A stretch of DNA of 64,000 nt from assembly GCA_018716485.1 (NCBI GenBank), contig DVJY01000012.1, forward strand, positions 48,163-112,162, read 5' to 3'. The translations under genes were made by a program, and so were the position numbers. Position 1 is the stretch's first letter, and each line of letters opens with the position of its first letter. Origin of the DNA: Candidatus Scybalocola faecipullorum. GTDB taxonomy: Bacteria > Bacillota > Clostridia > Lachnospirales > Lachnospiraceae. Positions 8,704 to 17,293 of this stretch are shown here, in pieces. The notes under the pieces are model-generated. The model was not told where the DNA came from. It searched no databases and worked only from the letters and a program-made list of their open reading frames with translations.

Positions 8704-10515
8704 ATGGCAGAGCATTCTTTCGGCTGGATTCAGGAGGCCGGCAATTATTCGGGACTTAAGGAAGTGCTGCGGGCGATGGTTCCGGGCACAACACGTAATT
8801 TCCGTCTGATCACAAAAGATATTCCGGCCTATGTGCCGGAACGCTTCGGGCGGGAGGCGCTGGTAGCGGCGATTACCGGCGAGAACTGCAGGCATATTCC
8901 GTACCGCCTGCTTAAAGGCAGAGGCATGACATGTCAGCTGACTGTTGAGGAAAATATGTCGATGTTTGGCTATGATGCAGATACAGCCGAGGGGATCGTC
9001 CGCAAAGGAGGCCGGGGCAATGCGGCGTGCAGCGGCATCGCCCAGCTTTGTCTGACAGCGCAGAAGATGGTGCCAAGCGGCATCAAGCCTTATCAGGGCG
9101 ACTGGCAGGCGGAAAGTTTCGTGCGCTGGGGAATTTCCATCGGCCTGATGGATTATGAGGCTAAGGAAGATACGTGCGCTGTTTCTGATCTGGGTTTGGC
9201 ATGGATTCAGACAGAAGACGGGTCAGAAGAAGAAAAGGAAATTTTAGGCCAAGCCTACTTATCATACCCGCCGCTTGTGCGGGTGATGAGCCTTTTGGAG
9301 CAGTACGGCCACATGACAAAATTTGAGATTGGCAGCCGGCTTGGATTTAAAGGTGAGGCCGGCTTTACTTCAATCCCGCAAAATATTTTTGTCAGGGATT
9401 ATTGTATGGAGCAAAGCCCGCAGGAAAAGATGAAAATTTTACAAAATGCCGAGGGCAGCAGTGATAAATATGCCAGAATGATCGGCAAATGGCTCTGTGC
9501 CATCGGCTGGGCAGTTCAGGAGCCAAAAACAGTTACCGAATATTTTGCAGGGCGCAGTTTTAAGATGAATATCCAGCAGGCATATACACTGACCTTGCGG
9601 GGGCGGAAACATTTGAAAAGGGCTTACGGTACATCCAGCACAAAGCGGATCCCCAAGCGGGTTATGTGGGATATGCTTGCCACCAAAGCGCAGGACCGCA
9701 CTTATTTGAGAAATCGAAGAACCCATCTGCTGATGTGTCTGAAAAAGCCGGGAACACTGGACAGTCTGACTGAGGCAATGGACGCCATGGGCTTTCATGA
9801 AGCGCCGGCAGTCATTGCAGATGATTTGGAAAATTTTAAAAACATCGGCCTGAATATTGTGTATACCGGCGGAAAATATAAGCTGCACGATGACATTTGC
9901 GGCCTTAGTCTGCCTGTCCAACATACGGGCGCTTCTAAATCCGATGTGACTGCGCTGAAAGATCATCTGAGAAAACAGCTGACGTATGTGGATCATAAGT
10001 ATTTGGCGCTGATTGATCTGAGCCGGGACAGCAAAGCAAACCGGGATTTTGAAATTGAGACGATGGCGCTGCTGATCAACGAGGCCGGATTTGAAGGCAT
10101 GCATCTTGGCGGCGCGTCCAAGCCGGATGGCATTTACTATGACGGCAGCTGCGGGATGATCGTCGATACGAAAGCCTATGCCAAAGGCTATGCGCTGCCG
10201 GTGGGACAGGCCGATGAGATGATCCGCTATATTGAAGAAAATAAAACGCGGGGACAGATCAACGCCAATCACTGGTGGGAAGCTTTTGATAATAATGTGA
10301 CATGTTTTCATTATATGTTTGTGTCCGCTGAATTTACCGGCGGTTTTGAGAAGCGTCTGGATTATATTGCCAAACGGACAGGAATATGCGGCGGCGCGCT
10401 GACAGCCAAGCAGCTGCTTTTGATGGCCGAGGCTGTCAAAAGCGGCAGACTTGACCGAAAAGAAAGCTTTGAGCTGTTTGAGCACAATCAACAAGTAATC
10501 ATCCCAAACAACTGA
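8704..10515 (+). CDS. FokI/StsI-like type IIS restriction endonuclease
   Basis: Site-specific endonuclease that binds an asymmetric sequence and cuts at a distance. The 603 residues follow FokI along its length: N-terminal FGWIQEAGNYSGLK, then VRWGISIGL, GLAWIQTEDGSEEEKEIL, SYPPLVRVMSLLE, EGSSDKYARMIGKWL, the IPKRVMWDMLATK linker region, and the C-terminal nuclease domain. The PD-(D/E)XK residues are visible as D475 (KPDG), D488 and K490 (VDTKAY), matching D450, D467 and K469 of FokI; the loop between them is four residues shorter. GQADEM and the WW before the last strand also match. Length is nearer StsI (about 602) than FokI. Recognition of GGATG is expected from homology but not proven. 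Ribosome site AAAGGGGG. Confidence 0.93.
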   Translation: MAEHSFGWIQEAGNYSGLKEVLRAMVPGTTRNFRLITKDIPAYVPERFGREALVAAITGENCRHIPYRLLKGRGMTCQLTVEENMSMFGYDADTAEGIVRKGGRGNAACSGIAQLCLTAQKMVPSGIKPYQGDWQAESFVRWGISIGLMDYEAKEDTCAVSDLGLAWIQTEDGSEEEKEILGQAYLSYPPLVRVMSLLEQYGHMTKFEIGSRLGFKGEAGFTSIPQNIFVRDYCMEQSPQEKMKILQNAEGSSDKYARMIGKWLCAIGWAVQEPKTVTEYFAGRSFKMNIQQAYTLTLRGRKHLKRAYGTSSTKRIPKRVMWDMLATKAQDRTYLRNRRTHLLMCLKKPGTLDSLTEAMDAMGFHEAPAVIADDLENFKNIGLNIVYTGGKYKLHDDICGLSLPVQHTGASKSDVTALKDHLRKQLTYVDHKYLALIDLSRDSKANRDFEIETMALLINEAGFEGMHLGGASKPDGIYYDGSCGMIVDTKAYAKGYALPVGQADEMIRYIEENKTRGQINANHWWEAFDNNVTCFHYMFVSAEFTGGFEKRLDYIAKRTGICGGALTAKQLLLMAEAVKSGRLDRKESFELFEHNQQVIIPNN

Positions 10516-10517
10516 TT

Positions 10518-10571
10518 CCGATGTATAATAAATTTAAAATGCAGTTCTAAATGGCGCTGCGGATACATCGG
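10518..10571. repeat. Inverted repeat spanning the lipoprotein leader
   Basis: Perfect nine-base arms CCGATGTAT (10518-10526) and ATACATCGG (10563-10571). The left arm overlaps a TATAAT (10524-10529); the right arm runs into the GGAGG ribosome site of the next gene, so it could mask translation in a long transcript or act as an operator. Confidence 0.5.
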
Positions 10572-10579
10572 AGGCACTT

Positions 10580-11029
10580 ATGAGGAAAATTGCGGCAGCG
10601 GCGGTCATATGTCTTATCTTGATGCTTCTTGGCAGCTGCAGTATAAGCGACAAAATTTATTACGGTGAAAATGAACATTGGGAGATTCAGCTGACAATCC
10701 GTTCATGTATGAACGGAAAAGGCCGATGGGATGATTATAGACATGGACAAGAGCAGATGTACTGTGCGGAAATTGTTATAAACCCCAAATATCCGGGGAA
10801 TAAATATCTGCGGCATGATGCATGGATGGCTTCGGCTGTGATTGAATACGATGACGGCAGGCCGGTGACCGCGGCTTTTGATATTCCGGCACAGGCGGAA
10901 GGCGTATCAAAAGAAATCTATTTCACAGCACTGCAAGGAAGCGAGTCAAAAAGTTATGTCATCGTGATCGCGTACACCGCGGGCGGAGGAGAGAAAGAAA
11001 TTTCTACGGAGAAAATACAGTTGGAATAA
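10580..11029 (+). CDS. Putative lipoprotein, function unknown
   Basis: A 149-residue secreted lipoprotein. The N-terminus has Lys/Arg, a hydrophobic stretch and a lipobox LLGSC with Cys near residue 20, followed by a polar mature domain rich in Tyr, Asp and beta-type sequence. I do not recognise a family. It has its own GGAGG site and follows the restriction-modification operon after 64 bases; membership of that system is not supported beyond proximity. A strong hairpin follows. Confidence 0.75.
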   Translation: MRKIAAAAVICLILMLLGSCSISDKIYYGENEHWEIQLTIRSCMNGKGRWDDYRHGQEQMYCAEIVINPKYPGNKYLRHDAWMASAVIEYDDGRPVTAAFDIPAQAEGVSKEIYFTALQGSESKSYVIVIAYTAGGGEKEISTEKIQLE

Positions 11030-11062
11030 ATATGATGCGATTGAGAAATATAAAGGTGAAGA

Positions 11063-11104
11063 CAGTCTATGCGCAAAATTCAGATTGATTTTGTGCATAG
11101 ACTG
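11063..11104. terminator. Strong hairpin between convergent genes
   Basis: Seventeen-base arms at 11063-11079 and 11088-11104 pair completely apart from one G-T wobble, with an eight-base loop. There is no T-run on either strand directly after it, so termination is likely but not certain. Confidence 0.55.
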
Positions 11105-11188
11105 CGGAGATATTAAAGTTTTAACCGTGCAGATATCTTACTGCAAATAAGATAGCCAATGATTATGGCCAAAGAAAAGGATAGTGGA

Positions 11189-11956
11189 TTATTTAATGGA
11201 CACTGAACCTGATGTGATGTGTATGTAAGAGACACCTATATTTTGAAGAACGGGATAATAGTGTCCGCTTTTATCGGCCGTAATTGTAAAATTAAATTCT
11301 GTCGCATTTTGAAATTCTAATTCATGGTATTTATTATCATATACATATCCGAAGCCCATATTTTCGCCAGTACCATCTGCATGTGCATAATATGGATCTA
11401 TGGAAATTTTTATTTGGAGCTGTTCTCCTTCGGCCAATTCCCAACCGACATAATTATCTTGCGCAATAACTATCATATCCATAGAACCGAAAGTGAGTTC
11501 TGGAATTTTAGCTGTGCCCGAATTTTCTTTTACAATAACATCATTAACAGTGCTAAAAAAGATATTATCATTAAAGGAAGACGCATCGACTATACAACTA
11601 TGGATATTACTGATATCATTTTGGGCATCTGTACTTGTATCTGAGTTTACAATCGGTGGCTGCTCATTTAAGTATTGGATATCTTCAGCATTTTTAAATA
11701 TACCGAAAACAGCACTATGTGCCCCGGCATCTACAATAGTAATAGCAGTACCGCAGAATAATAAAATTAGAGCGGCTGCCACGGCCATCTTAAAATACTT
11801 GTAGGATAATTGAGTATGCGAAGATTTCGGATGAAGACGGGCCTCCATATCTTTATATATTTTGTGATGGATACGCTTAGGAATATGTTTTGCGGGATCG
11901 ATATTTTGCGCCCATTCGATAAAAGTCTGATCATCATTGAAAATGTTCTTTTTCAT
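11189..11956 (-). CDS. Membrane protein coupled to ECF sigma factor, possible anti-sigma factor
   Basis: A 255-residue protein with a cytoplasmic N-terminus of about 55 residues, one transmembrane segment near residues 57-77 (MAVAAALILLFCGTAITIV), and an extracellular domain of about 170 residues with beta-rich sequence. This layout, and overlap with the upstream sigma gene by 23 bases, fits an anti-sigma factor or the sensor part of one (DUF4179-like architecture), but I see no zinc-binding HxxxCxxC anti-sigma motif. Start at ATG 11956 has AAAGGAG ten bases upstream; the in-frame GTG at 11965 is too close to that site. Confidence 0.7.
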   Translation of the reverse strand: MKKNIFNDDQTFIEWAQNIDPAKHIPKRIHHKIYKDMEARLHPKSSHTQLSYKYFKMAVAAALILLFCGTAITIVDAGAHSAVFGIFKNAEDIQYLNEQPPIVNSDTSTDAQNDISNIHSCIVDASSFNDNIFFSTVNDVIVKENSGTAKIPELTFGSMDMIVIAQDNYVGWELAEGEQLQIKISIDPYYAHADGTGENMGFGYVYDNKYHELEFQNATEFNFTITADKSGHYYPVLQNIGVSYIHITSGSVSIK

Positions 11957-12539
11957 CAAATTCACGCTCCTTTTGATTTAATAAATATGACTTCAATAAT
12001 TTTTTGCCTCTGTGTATATGATAGTAAATTTGTTTTATGGATAGCCGGGTGTCTATAGCGATTTCCTTTAAACTTTTATCCTGTACATATTTCATCATAA
12101 AAATTTTATCTTTTGGATCCGGAAGCAAACGGATGGCATTTACTAATTCATTGTAGGACTCCCTGTCAATCAATATGTTATCTGCGTCAATATCAGATAA
12201 GTTGTTTAATGCAATTTTTTGGTATTTTTCCATTTGTTTGATGTTATAAATACGCCGGTTGATGATTCTGGATTTAAAAATAAGCAGACACCAATTTAAA
12301 AAAGAATACTTTTTCGTATCATAAGTGTCTATTTTATCCCAAATATAGAACCATGTATCTACGAAACATTCGGTAATGTCTTCGTTTGTACCGTAAGGTG
12401 CTATGATTTTTTCTCCAACAGCATAAAAGTAGGATTCATATTTCTGCATTGCAAGATATAAGACATCTTCGTTTCTTGATTTTATGCCATGGATAATCTC
12501 CTGATCAGTGATTTGTATGTTAATATTTTCTTTTTTCAT
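11934..12539 (-). CDS. ECF-type RNA polymerase sigma factor
   Basis: A 201-residue extracytoplasmic-function sigma factor. Region 2 is visible as ITECFVDTWFYIWDKI plus the FLNWCLLIFKSRIINRR segment; region 4 as LPDPKDKIFMMKYVQDKSLKEIA and the helix-turn-helix DTRLSIKQIYYHIHRGKKLLKSYL. It is unusually rich in Ile, Lys and Asn compared with its neighbours. GAGAGGAC provides the ribosome site. It overlaps its probable regulatory partner downstream. A ten-base inverted repeat lies upstream where the promoter should be. Confidence 0.88.
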   Translation of the reverse strand: MKKENINIQITDQEIIHGIKSRNEDVLYLAMQKYESYFYAVGEKIIAPYGTNEDITECFVDTWFYIWDKIDTYDTKKYSFLNWCLLIFKSRIINRRIYNIKQMEKYQKIALNNLSDIDADNILIDRESYNELVNAIRLLPDPKDKIFMMKYVQDKSLKEIAIDTRLSIKQIYYHIHRGKKLLKSYLLNQKEREFDEKEHFQ

Positions 12540-12589
12540 GTATATATGTCCTCTCTAAATATATATACAAAAGAAATGCGCTCATTTTT

Positions 12590-12622
12590 GGATAAAAAAC
12601 AAAAATAATGCATTTTTTATCC
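12590..12622. promoter_or_regulatory. Inverted repeat upstream of the ECF sigma gene
   Basis: Perfect arms GGATAAAAAA (12590-12599) and TTTTTTATCC (12613-12622), 51 bases upstream of the sigma start. It may be an operator or part of an autoregulated promoter; a role is inferred only from position. Confidence 0.4.
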
Positions 12623-12631
12623 GGACAAAAA

Positions 12632-12679
12632 TAAAGATGCCGGAGTTTCATCGTGTGATAAACCGGCACCTTTATTTTG
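12632..12679 (-). terminator. Terminator of the 12758-13243 gene
   Basis: Arms near 12632-12648 and 12664-12678 (ATAAAG.TGCCGG / CCGGCACCTTTAT, one mismatch and a small bulge) form a hairpin. On the minus strand it is followed by CTTTATTTTTG. Confidence 0.65.
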
Positions 12680-12687
12680 AGCGATAC

Positions 12688-12734
12688 ACCCGGCAAGCAG
12701 CTGCCGTGCTTGCACGGGCAGATATTTGCCGGGT
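12688..12734. repeat. Two-part hairpin downstream of the 12758-13243 gene
   Basis: Outer arms ACCCGGCAA (12688-12696) and TTGCCGGGT (12726-12734) are perfect, and CTGCCGTGC/GCACGGGCAG pair inside. It begins 24 bases past the stop of the minus-strand gene and precedes that gene's terminator, so it is probably a 3' stability element. Confidence 0.5.
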
Positions 12735-12757
12735 AAAGCGATGATCATTGATATGTT

Positions 12758-13243
12758 TTAAGTATTTGTTTCCTCAATCGTTAAGTAATCAATAAGCCAT
12801 TGCTGGTTTTCTGATACAAAACGGATTTTGACGTTATAATTTTTATCTGCAGCGGTATTATCTGCATCCGGAAAATGAACAAGCATCGTTATAAAAAATT
12901 CCCGGCTGTTTTCTGTGTTATTCACAGGATTTATCTCCATATTTTTCAAACTGGCCGTGCTTTGATATTGGTCGGACAAAGAGACGAAATAACCAAAGGT
13001 GCGCTGGGACAATATTTGTTCGTAGGCATCTTCGGTAAAATAAGACTTGTATTTTTGGTCGAATGTCTCAAGATCAATTTGTGTTTCGGTGACAATATTA
13101 TTTAATAGCTGTTCAGTAATCTTTTCTGGAGCTGTTTCTTTCGGCTTTCTAAAGCGGGTGTAAATTAAGCATGCGGCCAACACGAAAACAGCTAATATTA
13201 AAATGATTAAAAATAGAATTTTGAATTTTTTCTTTTTTGTCAT
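12758..13243 (-). CDS. Single-pass membrane protein of unknown function
   Basis: A 161-residue protein: a basic start MTKKKKFK, one transmembrane segment at about residues 9-29, then an extracytoplasmic domain with alternating charged and aromatic residues. The end, NVKIRFVSENQQWLIDYLTIEE, resembles a small alpha-beta domain of the NTF2/DUF4878 type seen in export-anchored proteins; this is a weak impression. GGAGGGAGAAGGGG supplies the ribosome site. It is probably monocistronic and is separated from the sigma operon by a terminator. Confidence 0.7.
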   Translation of the reverse strand: MTKKKKFKILFLIILILAVFVLAACLIYTRFRKPKETAPEKITEQLLNNIVTETQIDLETFDQKYKSYFTEDAYEQILSQRTFGYFVSLSDQYQSTASLKNMEINPVNNTENSREFFITMLVHFPDADNTAADKNYNVKIRFVSENQQWLIDYLTIEETNT

Positions 13244-13558
13244 TTGATCCCCTTCTCCCTCCAGACATTGACATACAATTTAGTGAATTGTTAAACGATA
13301 TTGATAGGCTAAGTATAGCATAGCTGATATGCATCATCTATAGGTAATATGCCTGAAAAACAGATGTATTTTTCTATCTGCTGAAAATGAAAAAAACCAG
13401 TAAAAGTGCTGTATAACGCACTGACATATATACTTACAGATTTGTCGGAGGTGCCGCGATTTTAACAGTTGAAGTCGACGATGAAGTCTGTTAAGATAGA
13501 AGATGATTTATTGTGCTAAAGTATTGCATTGAAATATATACAGGAAAGAGGAGATTTT
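13244..13558. other. 315-base intergenic region with divergent promoters
   Basis: No gene is seen. The left half is AT-rich and should hold the minus-strand promoter of the 13243 gene. Two small hairpins occur (CAGAT..ATCTG at about 13360-13382, AGTGC..GCACT at about 13403-13422). The right half holds the plus-strand promoter and dyad described next. Confidence 0.5.
13462..13497 (+). promoter_or_regulatory. Promoter with overlapping dyad before the aminotransferase pair
   Basis: TTGAAG (13469-13474) and TAAGAT (13492-13497) are 17 bases apart. A perfect dyad TTAACAG (13462-13468) / CTGTTAA (13488-13494) brackets the -35 and reaches the -10, and GTCGAC sits between. The geometry suits a repressor site. 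Confidence 0.5.
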
Positions 13559-14755
13559 ATGGTGATTTCAGAAAATATGGCCAACCTGGTTGCCAACAGT
13601 TCAGCAATCCGTCAGCTGTTTGAAGAAGGGAAGGCGATGGCGAAAAAAGTCGGTGAGGAAAATGTCTATGATTTCAGCCTCGGCAATCCCAGTGTGCCGG
13701 CGCCGGAAAGTATCAAGACAGCCATTGAAGATATTTTAAATACGATGGACAGTCAGTTTGTTCACGGCTATATGAGCAATGCCGGCTACGAATCTGTGCG
13801 TCAGGCGGTGGCCGATGATTTAAATGAAAAATATGGCGCCCACTATGGTATGGAGGATATTATGATGACGGTGGGCGCTGCCGGCGGGTTAAACTGTGTG
13901 CTGCGCGCGCTTTTAAATCCGGGAGACGAGGTGATTTGCTTCGCACCGTTTTTCGGGGAATATAGGAGCTATACGTCCAATTTCTACGGAAATCTTGTGG
14001 TCGTACCGGCAGATACACAGACCTTTCAGCTGAATCTGGACGCTTTCAAAGAAAAAATTACAGAAAAGACGAAGGCGCTGATTATTAATAACCCAAACAA
14101 TCCGTCAGGGGTAATCTATTCTGAAGAAACGCTGAAAAAACTTGAGACGATTTTGCAGGAAGCCAAGGCCCGCTTTGGACATCCGATTTATGTGATTTCT
14201 GATGAGCCGTACAGAGAATTGGCTTACGACGGATATACAGTGCCGTTTATGCCAGCGCTGATCAAAAACTGTATTATTTGCTACTCTTTCAGTAAATCGC
14301 TGTCACTGCCGGGCGAACGTATCGGTTATCTGGCTGTATCGCCGGAAATCGATGCCTATGATGAGGTGCAGCCGGCGCTCATTGTTGCTAACAGAGTGCT
14401 GGGCTATGTCAATGCGCCGTCCCTGTTTCAGCTGGCTGTGGCAAGATGTCTGAAAGAAAAAACAGATGTGGAAGCTTATGATAAAAACAGAAAACTGCTT
14501 TATGAGTCATTGACACAGATGGGATTTGAATGTGTGAAGCCTCAGGGCGCTTTTTATCTGTTTATGAAATCGCCGGAGGCTGATGAAAAAGCATTTGTGG
14601 AGCATGCGAAAAAATACCATCTGCTCCTTGTGGCAGCCTCAAGCTTTGGCTGTCCGGGTTATGTCAGAATCGCCTACTGTGTTTCTTATGACATGATTTG
14701 CCGTTCATTGCCTGCTTTTCGTCAGCTGGCACAGGATTATTTCGGAAAAAATTAA
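13559..14755 (+). CDS. Pyridoxal-phosphate aminotransferase, class I/II
   Basis: A 398-residue fold-type I aminotransferase. Visible are DFSLGNPSVPAP near the start, the phosphate-pocket GAAGGLN, the NNPNNPSG motif, ISDEPYRELAYDG with the cofactor Asp and Tyr, and the Schiff-base Lys in YSFSKSLSLPGERIGY. These fit the aspartate/alanine/aromatic aminotransferase subfamily; the substrate cannot be read from sequence. The ATG at 13559 is chosen because AGAGGAG precedes it; an in-frame ATG at 13529 lacks a site. The next gene, a HisC-like aminotransferase, follows after 12 bases, so they form an operon. Confidence 0.9.
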   Translation: MVISENMANLVANSSAIRQLFEEGKAMAKKVGEENVYDFSLGNPSVPAPESIKTAIEDILNTMDSQFVHGYMSNAGYESVRQAVADDLNEKYGAHYGMEDIMMTVGAAGGLNCVLRALLNPGDEVICFAPFFGEYRSYTSNFYGNLVVVPADTQTFQLNLDAFKEKITEKTKALIINNPNNPSGVIYSEETLKKLETILQEAKARFGHPIYVISDEPYRELAYDGYTVPFMPALIKNCIICYSFSKSLSLPGERIGYLAVSPEIDAYDEVQPALIVANRVLGYVNAPSLFQLAVARCLKEKTDVEAYDKNRKLLYESLTQMGFECVKPQGAFYLFMKSPEADEKAFVEHAKKYHLLLVAASSFGCPGYVRIAYCVSYDMICRSLPAFRQLAQDYFGKN

Positions 14756-14767
14756 GGAGATTGCAAA

Positions 14768-15829
14768 ATGATGAGCAGCTGGAAAGATAATATAAGATCG
14801 GTTGTCCCATATACGCCGGGAGAGCAGCCGAATCAGCCACATATGATTAAATTAAATACCAATGAAAATCCGTATCCGCCGGCGCCGGAAGTTAAAAGTG
14901 TCCTTGACGGATTTGATCCGGACAAGCTCAGGCTGTATCCGGATCCGAAAGCACAGGCGCTTGTCGATGCGCTGGCGCAATATTATCATGTGGGCGCCGA
15001 TCAGGTGTTTGTGGGCGTTGGTTCCGATGATGTTTTATCAATCGCGTTTTTGACTTTTTTTAATTCGGATAAGCCCATATTTTTTCCGGATATTACATAT
15101 TCCTTTTATCCGGTGTGGGCAGACGTTTATAAAATCCCATACGAGACAAAACCCCTTGGAGAACATTTTGAAATTCATGCCGAAGATTATGCTGCGCCAA
15201 ACGGCGGCGTGATCTTCCCCAATCCCAATGCGCCGACCTCCCGGTATGAAGATTTGTCGGTGGTGGAAGAAATCATTAAAGCCAACCGGGATAGTGTAGT
15301 TATTGTCGATGAAGCCTATATTGATTTTGCCGGCCCATCCGCGCTGTCACTTGTGCCAAAATATGACAATCTGCTTGTCGTTCAGACATTTTCAAAATCA
15401 CGGTCAATGGCCGGGATGCGCATCGGCTATGCCATCGGACAGCCGGAACTGATCAAGGCGATGAATGACGTGCATTATTCCATCAATTCCTATACGATGA
15501 GCCGTCTTGCCATTGAACTTGGCGTGTGCGCAGTGAAGTCGGAAGATTACTTTAAGCAGTGCATTGAAAAAATTAAAGCGACAAGAACATGGACTGTGGA
15601 GCAGCTTAAAGATTTGGGATTTGAGTTTGCCGCAGAACCGTCAGCCAATTTTATTTTTGCCGCCCATCCGAAATATCCTGCGGAAGCATTGTTTACGGCG
15701 CTGCGCAAGGCAAATATTTATGTCCGCTATTTTAATACAGGAAGAATCAGTAATTATTTGAGAATTACTGTGGGCACAGATGAGGAAATGCACCGGCTGA
15801 TCGAATTTTTAAAAACTTATAAAAATTAA
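14768..15829 (+). CDS. hisC: Histidinol-phosphate aminotransferase-like enzyme
   Basis: A 353-residue class I/II aminotransferase of the HisC family. Family marks are IKLNTNENPYPP at the start, RLYPDP, GVGSDDVLS, FPNPNAPTS, VDEAYIDFAG and the Schiff-base lysine in TFSKSRSMAGMRIGY, ending with YLRITVGT. HisC normally converts imidazole-acetol phosphate to histidinol phosphate, and relatives act on aromatic amino acids. No other his gene is nearby and it is paired with a second aminotransferase, so an aromatic or broader role is possible. GGAGATTGCAAA places the start. Confidence 0.85.
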   Translation: MMSSWKDNIRSVVPYTPGEQPNQPHMIKLNTNENPYPPAPEVKSVLDGFDPDKLRLYPDPKAQALVDALAQYYHVGADQVFVGVGSDDVLSIAFLTFFNSDKPIFFPDITYSFYPVWADVYKIPYETKPLGEHFEIHAEDYAAPNGGVIFPNPNAPTSRYEDLSVVEEIIKANRDSVVIVDEAYIDFAGPSALSLVPKYDNLLVVQTFSKSRSMAGMRIGYAIGQPELIKAMNDVHYSINSYTMSRLAIELGVCAVKSEDYFKQCIEKIKATRTWTVEQLKDLGFEFAAEPSANFIFAAHPKYPAEALFTALRKANIYVRYFNTGRISNYLRITVGTDEEMHRLIEFLKTYKN

Positions 15830-15861
15830 CGGAAGTAATGTGTGATATTTAGCCAAAATGC

Positions 15862-15889
15862 TTGACAATTCCCCCGTATACATTACAAT
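15862..15889 (+). promoter_or_regulatory. Promoter of the first MATE gene
   Basis: Perfect TTGACA (15862-15867), 16-base spacer, TACAAT (15884-15889). Confidence 0.72.
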
Positions 15890-15937
15890 TTGGTTAAGGG
15901 TTTTAATTAAAATGTGATGAATATGGGGGAAATGTTT

Positions 15938-17293
15938 ATGAAAAAGTTGTCTGACGCCGCTGACCTTACGACAGGCAGTCCGGCAAAGGTTATAGCGATG
16001 TACACCTTTCCCATGCTTGGAAGTATGTTTTTTCAGCAGGCCTATAATCTGGCTGACAGCTGGATCGCCGGCAATTTCGTAGGCGCGGATGCTTTGGCGG
16101 CTGTCGGCACCTGCTATCCTGTGACCGTGTTTTATATTGCCATTGCTTCGGGTTTGAGTATGGGAACTTCTATTTTTTGTTCCCAAAATTTCGGCGCACA
16201 TAAATATCAGGATGTGGCCTGCGGCATGACGACTGCGCTTTTTTCATTCATTCCTTTCTCTATTGTCCTGACATGCATCAGTTATCTTTTTTATCCCTAT
16301 ATGCTGTCGTGGCTTTCGGTTCCTGCGGAGGCTTATGAGCCGACTTCAATCTATCTTCGCATTTATATTGCCGGCCTGCCGTTTTTGTTTCTATATAATA
16401 TTTGCAACGGTATCATCAGCGGCCTTGGCAATTCGCGGACACCGCTTCTGTTTTTGATTTTTTCCTCAATTTTTAACTTGACGCTGGATTTTTTCCTTGT
16501 TATTCTTTTGGATTTCGGTATTGTAGGAATTTCTATGACCACTCTGCTGGCTCAGGCAGCATCCGCCATTGCGGCCTGTATCGTCACCTATCGCTTTTTG
16601 AAGCGCATGCACAGGGAACAGACAGAGGTAAGATGGTATTCCAAATCGGCGCTCCGGGAAATACTCAGTTTAGGTATTCCAAGCGTATGCCAGCATGTAT
16701 TTATGTCTGCGGGACAGCTGTTTCTGCAAAGTATTATTAACAGTTACGGTATGGTTGTCATGGCCGGATATTCTGTGGCTTTCCGGATCAATGGGATTGT
16801 CATTAACTCTTTGATGGCCATCAGCAATGCGCTGTCCGGTTATATGGCTCAAAATATGGGAGCCAAAAAATTCAGGCGTATGCACCAAGGCTACGGCATC
16901 TGCCTGCTGATCAGCTGTATTTTTTCCGCGGCTGTGATTGCTGCACTCATGTTCGGTGATGCCGCGCTTTTGTCCGTGTTTTTGGAAGACAGTCCGGATA
17001 AAGCAAAGATTATTGAAGCGGGACAGGGTTTTCTTCGGATTGTTGCCCCGTTTTATCTGCTGGTCAGCTTGAAAATCGTATCAGACGGAGCGCTGAGAGG
17101 TATGGGCGCTATGACACTGTTTATGCTTGCCACCCTTTCAGATGTGGTTGTCCGGATTTTGTTTGGGAGATTCTTTTCTGACCAATGGGGAATCAGCGGC
17201 GTATGGATGATCTGGCCTGCCGCATGGCTGGTCGGTACCGCAATCTCTTTTGGGGCTTATCTTGTAAAATGCAGAAAATTTAAAAGAAAATGA
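15938..17293 (+). CDS. MATE-family multidrug/cation efflux transporter
   Basis: A 451-residue integral membrane transporter with twelve hydrophobic segments in two six-helix halves, the NorM/DinF type that exports drugs or metabolites in exchange for Na+ or H+. Characteristic parts are PMLGSMFFQQAYNLADSWIAGNFVGADALAAVG in the first half (quoted region starts near residue 30) and the repeat-like segment in the second half. ATG 15938 follows GGGGGA by eight bases; ATG/GTG codons further upstream have no site. The reading frame remains open for 42 codons past the stop (see next entry). Confidence 0.9.
   Translation: MKKLSDAADLTTGSPAKVIAMYTFPMLGSMFFQQAYNLADSWIAGNFVGADALAAVGTCYPVTVFYIAIASGLSMGTSIFCSQNFGAHKYQDVACGMTTALFSFIPFSIVLTCISYLFYPYMLSWLSVPAEAYEPTSIYLRIYIAGLPFLFLYNICNGIISGLGNSRTPLLFLIFSSIFNLTLDFFLVILLDFGIVGISMTTLLAQAASAIAACIVTYRFLKRMHREQTEVRWYSKSALREILSLGIPSVCQHVFMSAGQLFLQSIINSYGMVVMAGYSVAFRINGIVINSLMAISNALSGYMAQNMGAKKFRRMHQGYGICLLISCIFSAAVIAALMFGDAALLSVFLEDSPDKAKIIEAGQGFLRIVAPFYLLVSLKIVSDGALRGMGAMTLFMLATLSDVVVRILFGRFFSDQWGISGVWMIWPAAWLVGTAISFGAYLVKCRKFKRK

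Noticed and set aside
9439..10494. 351-codon open frame on the minus strand across the endonuclease gene
   Set aside because: The plus strand encodes a full FokI-like enzyme; the antisense frame is Cys/His/Phe-rich with no family pattern and no ribosome site, a shadow of codon bias.
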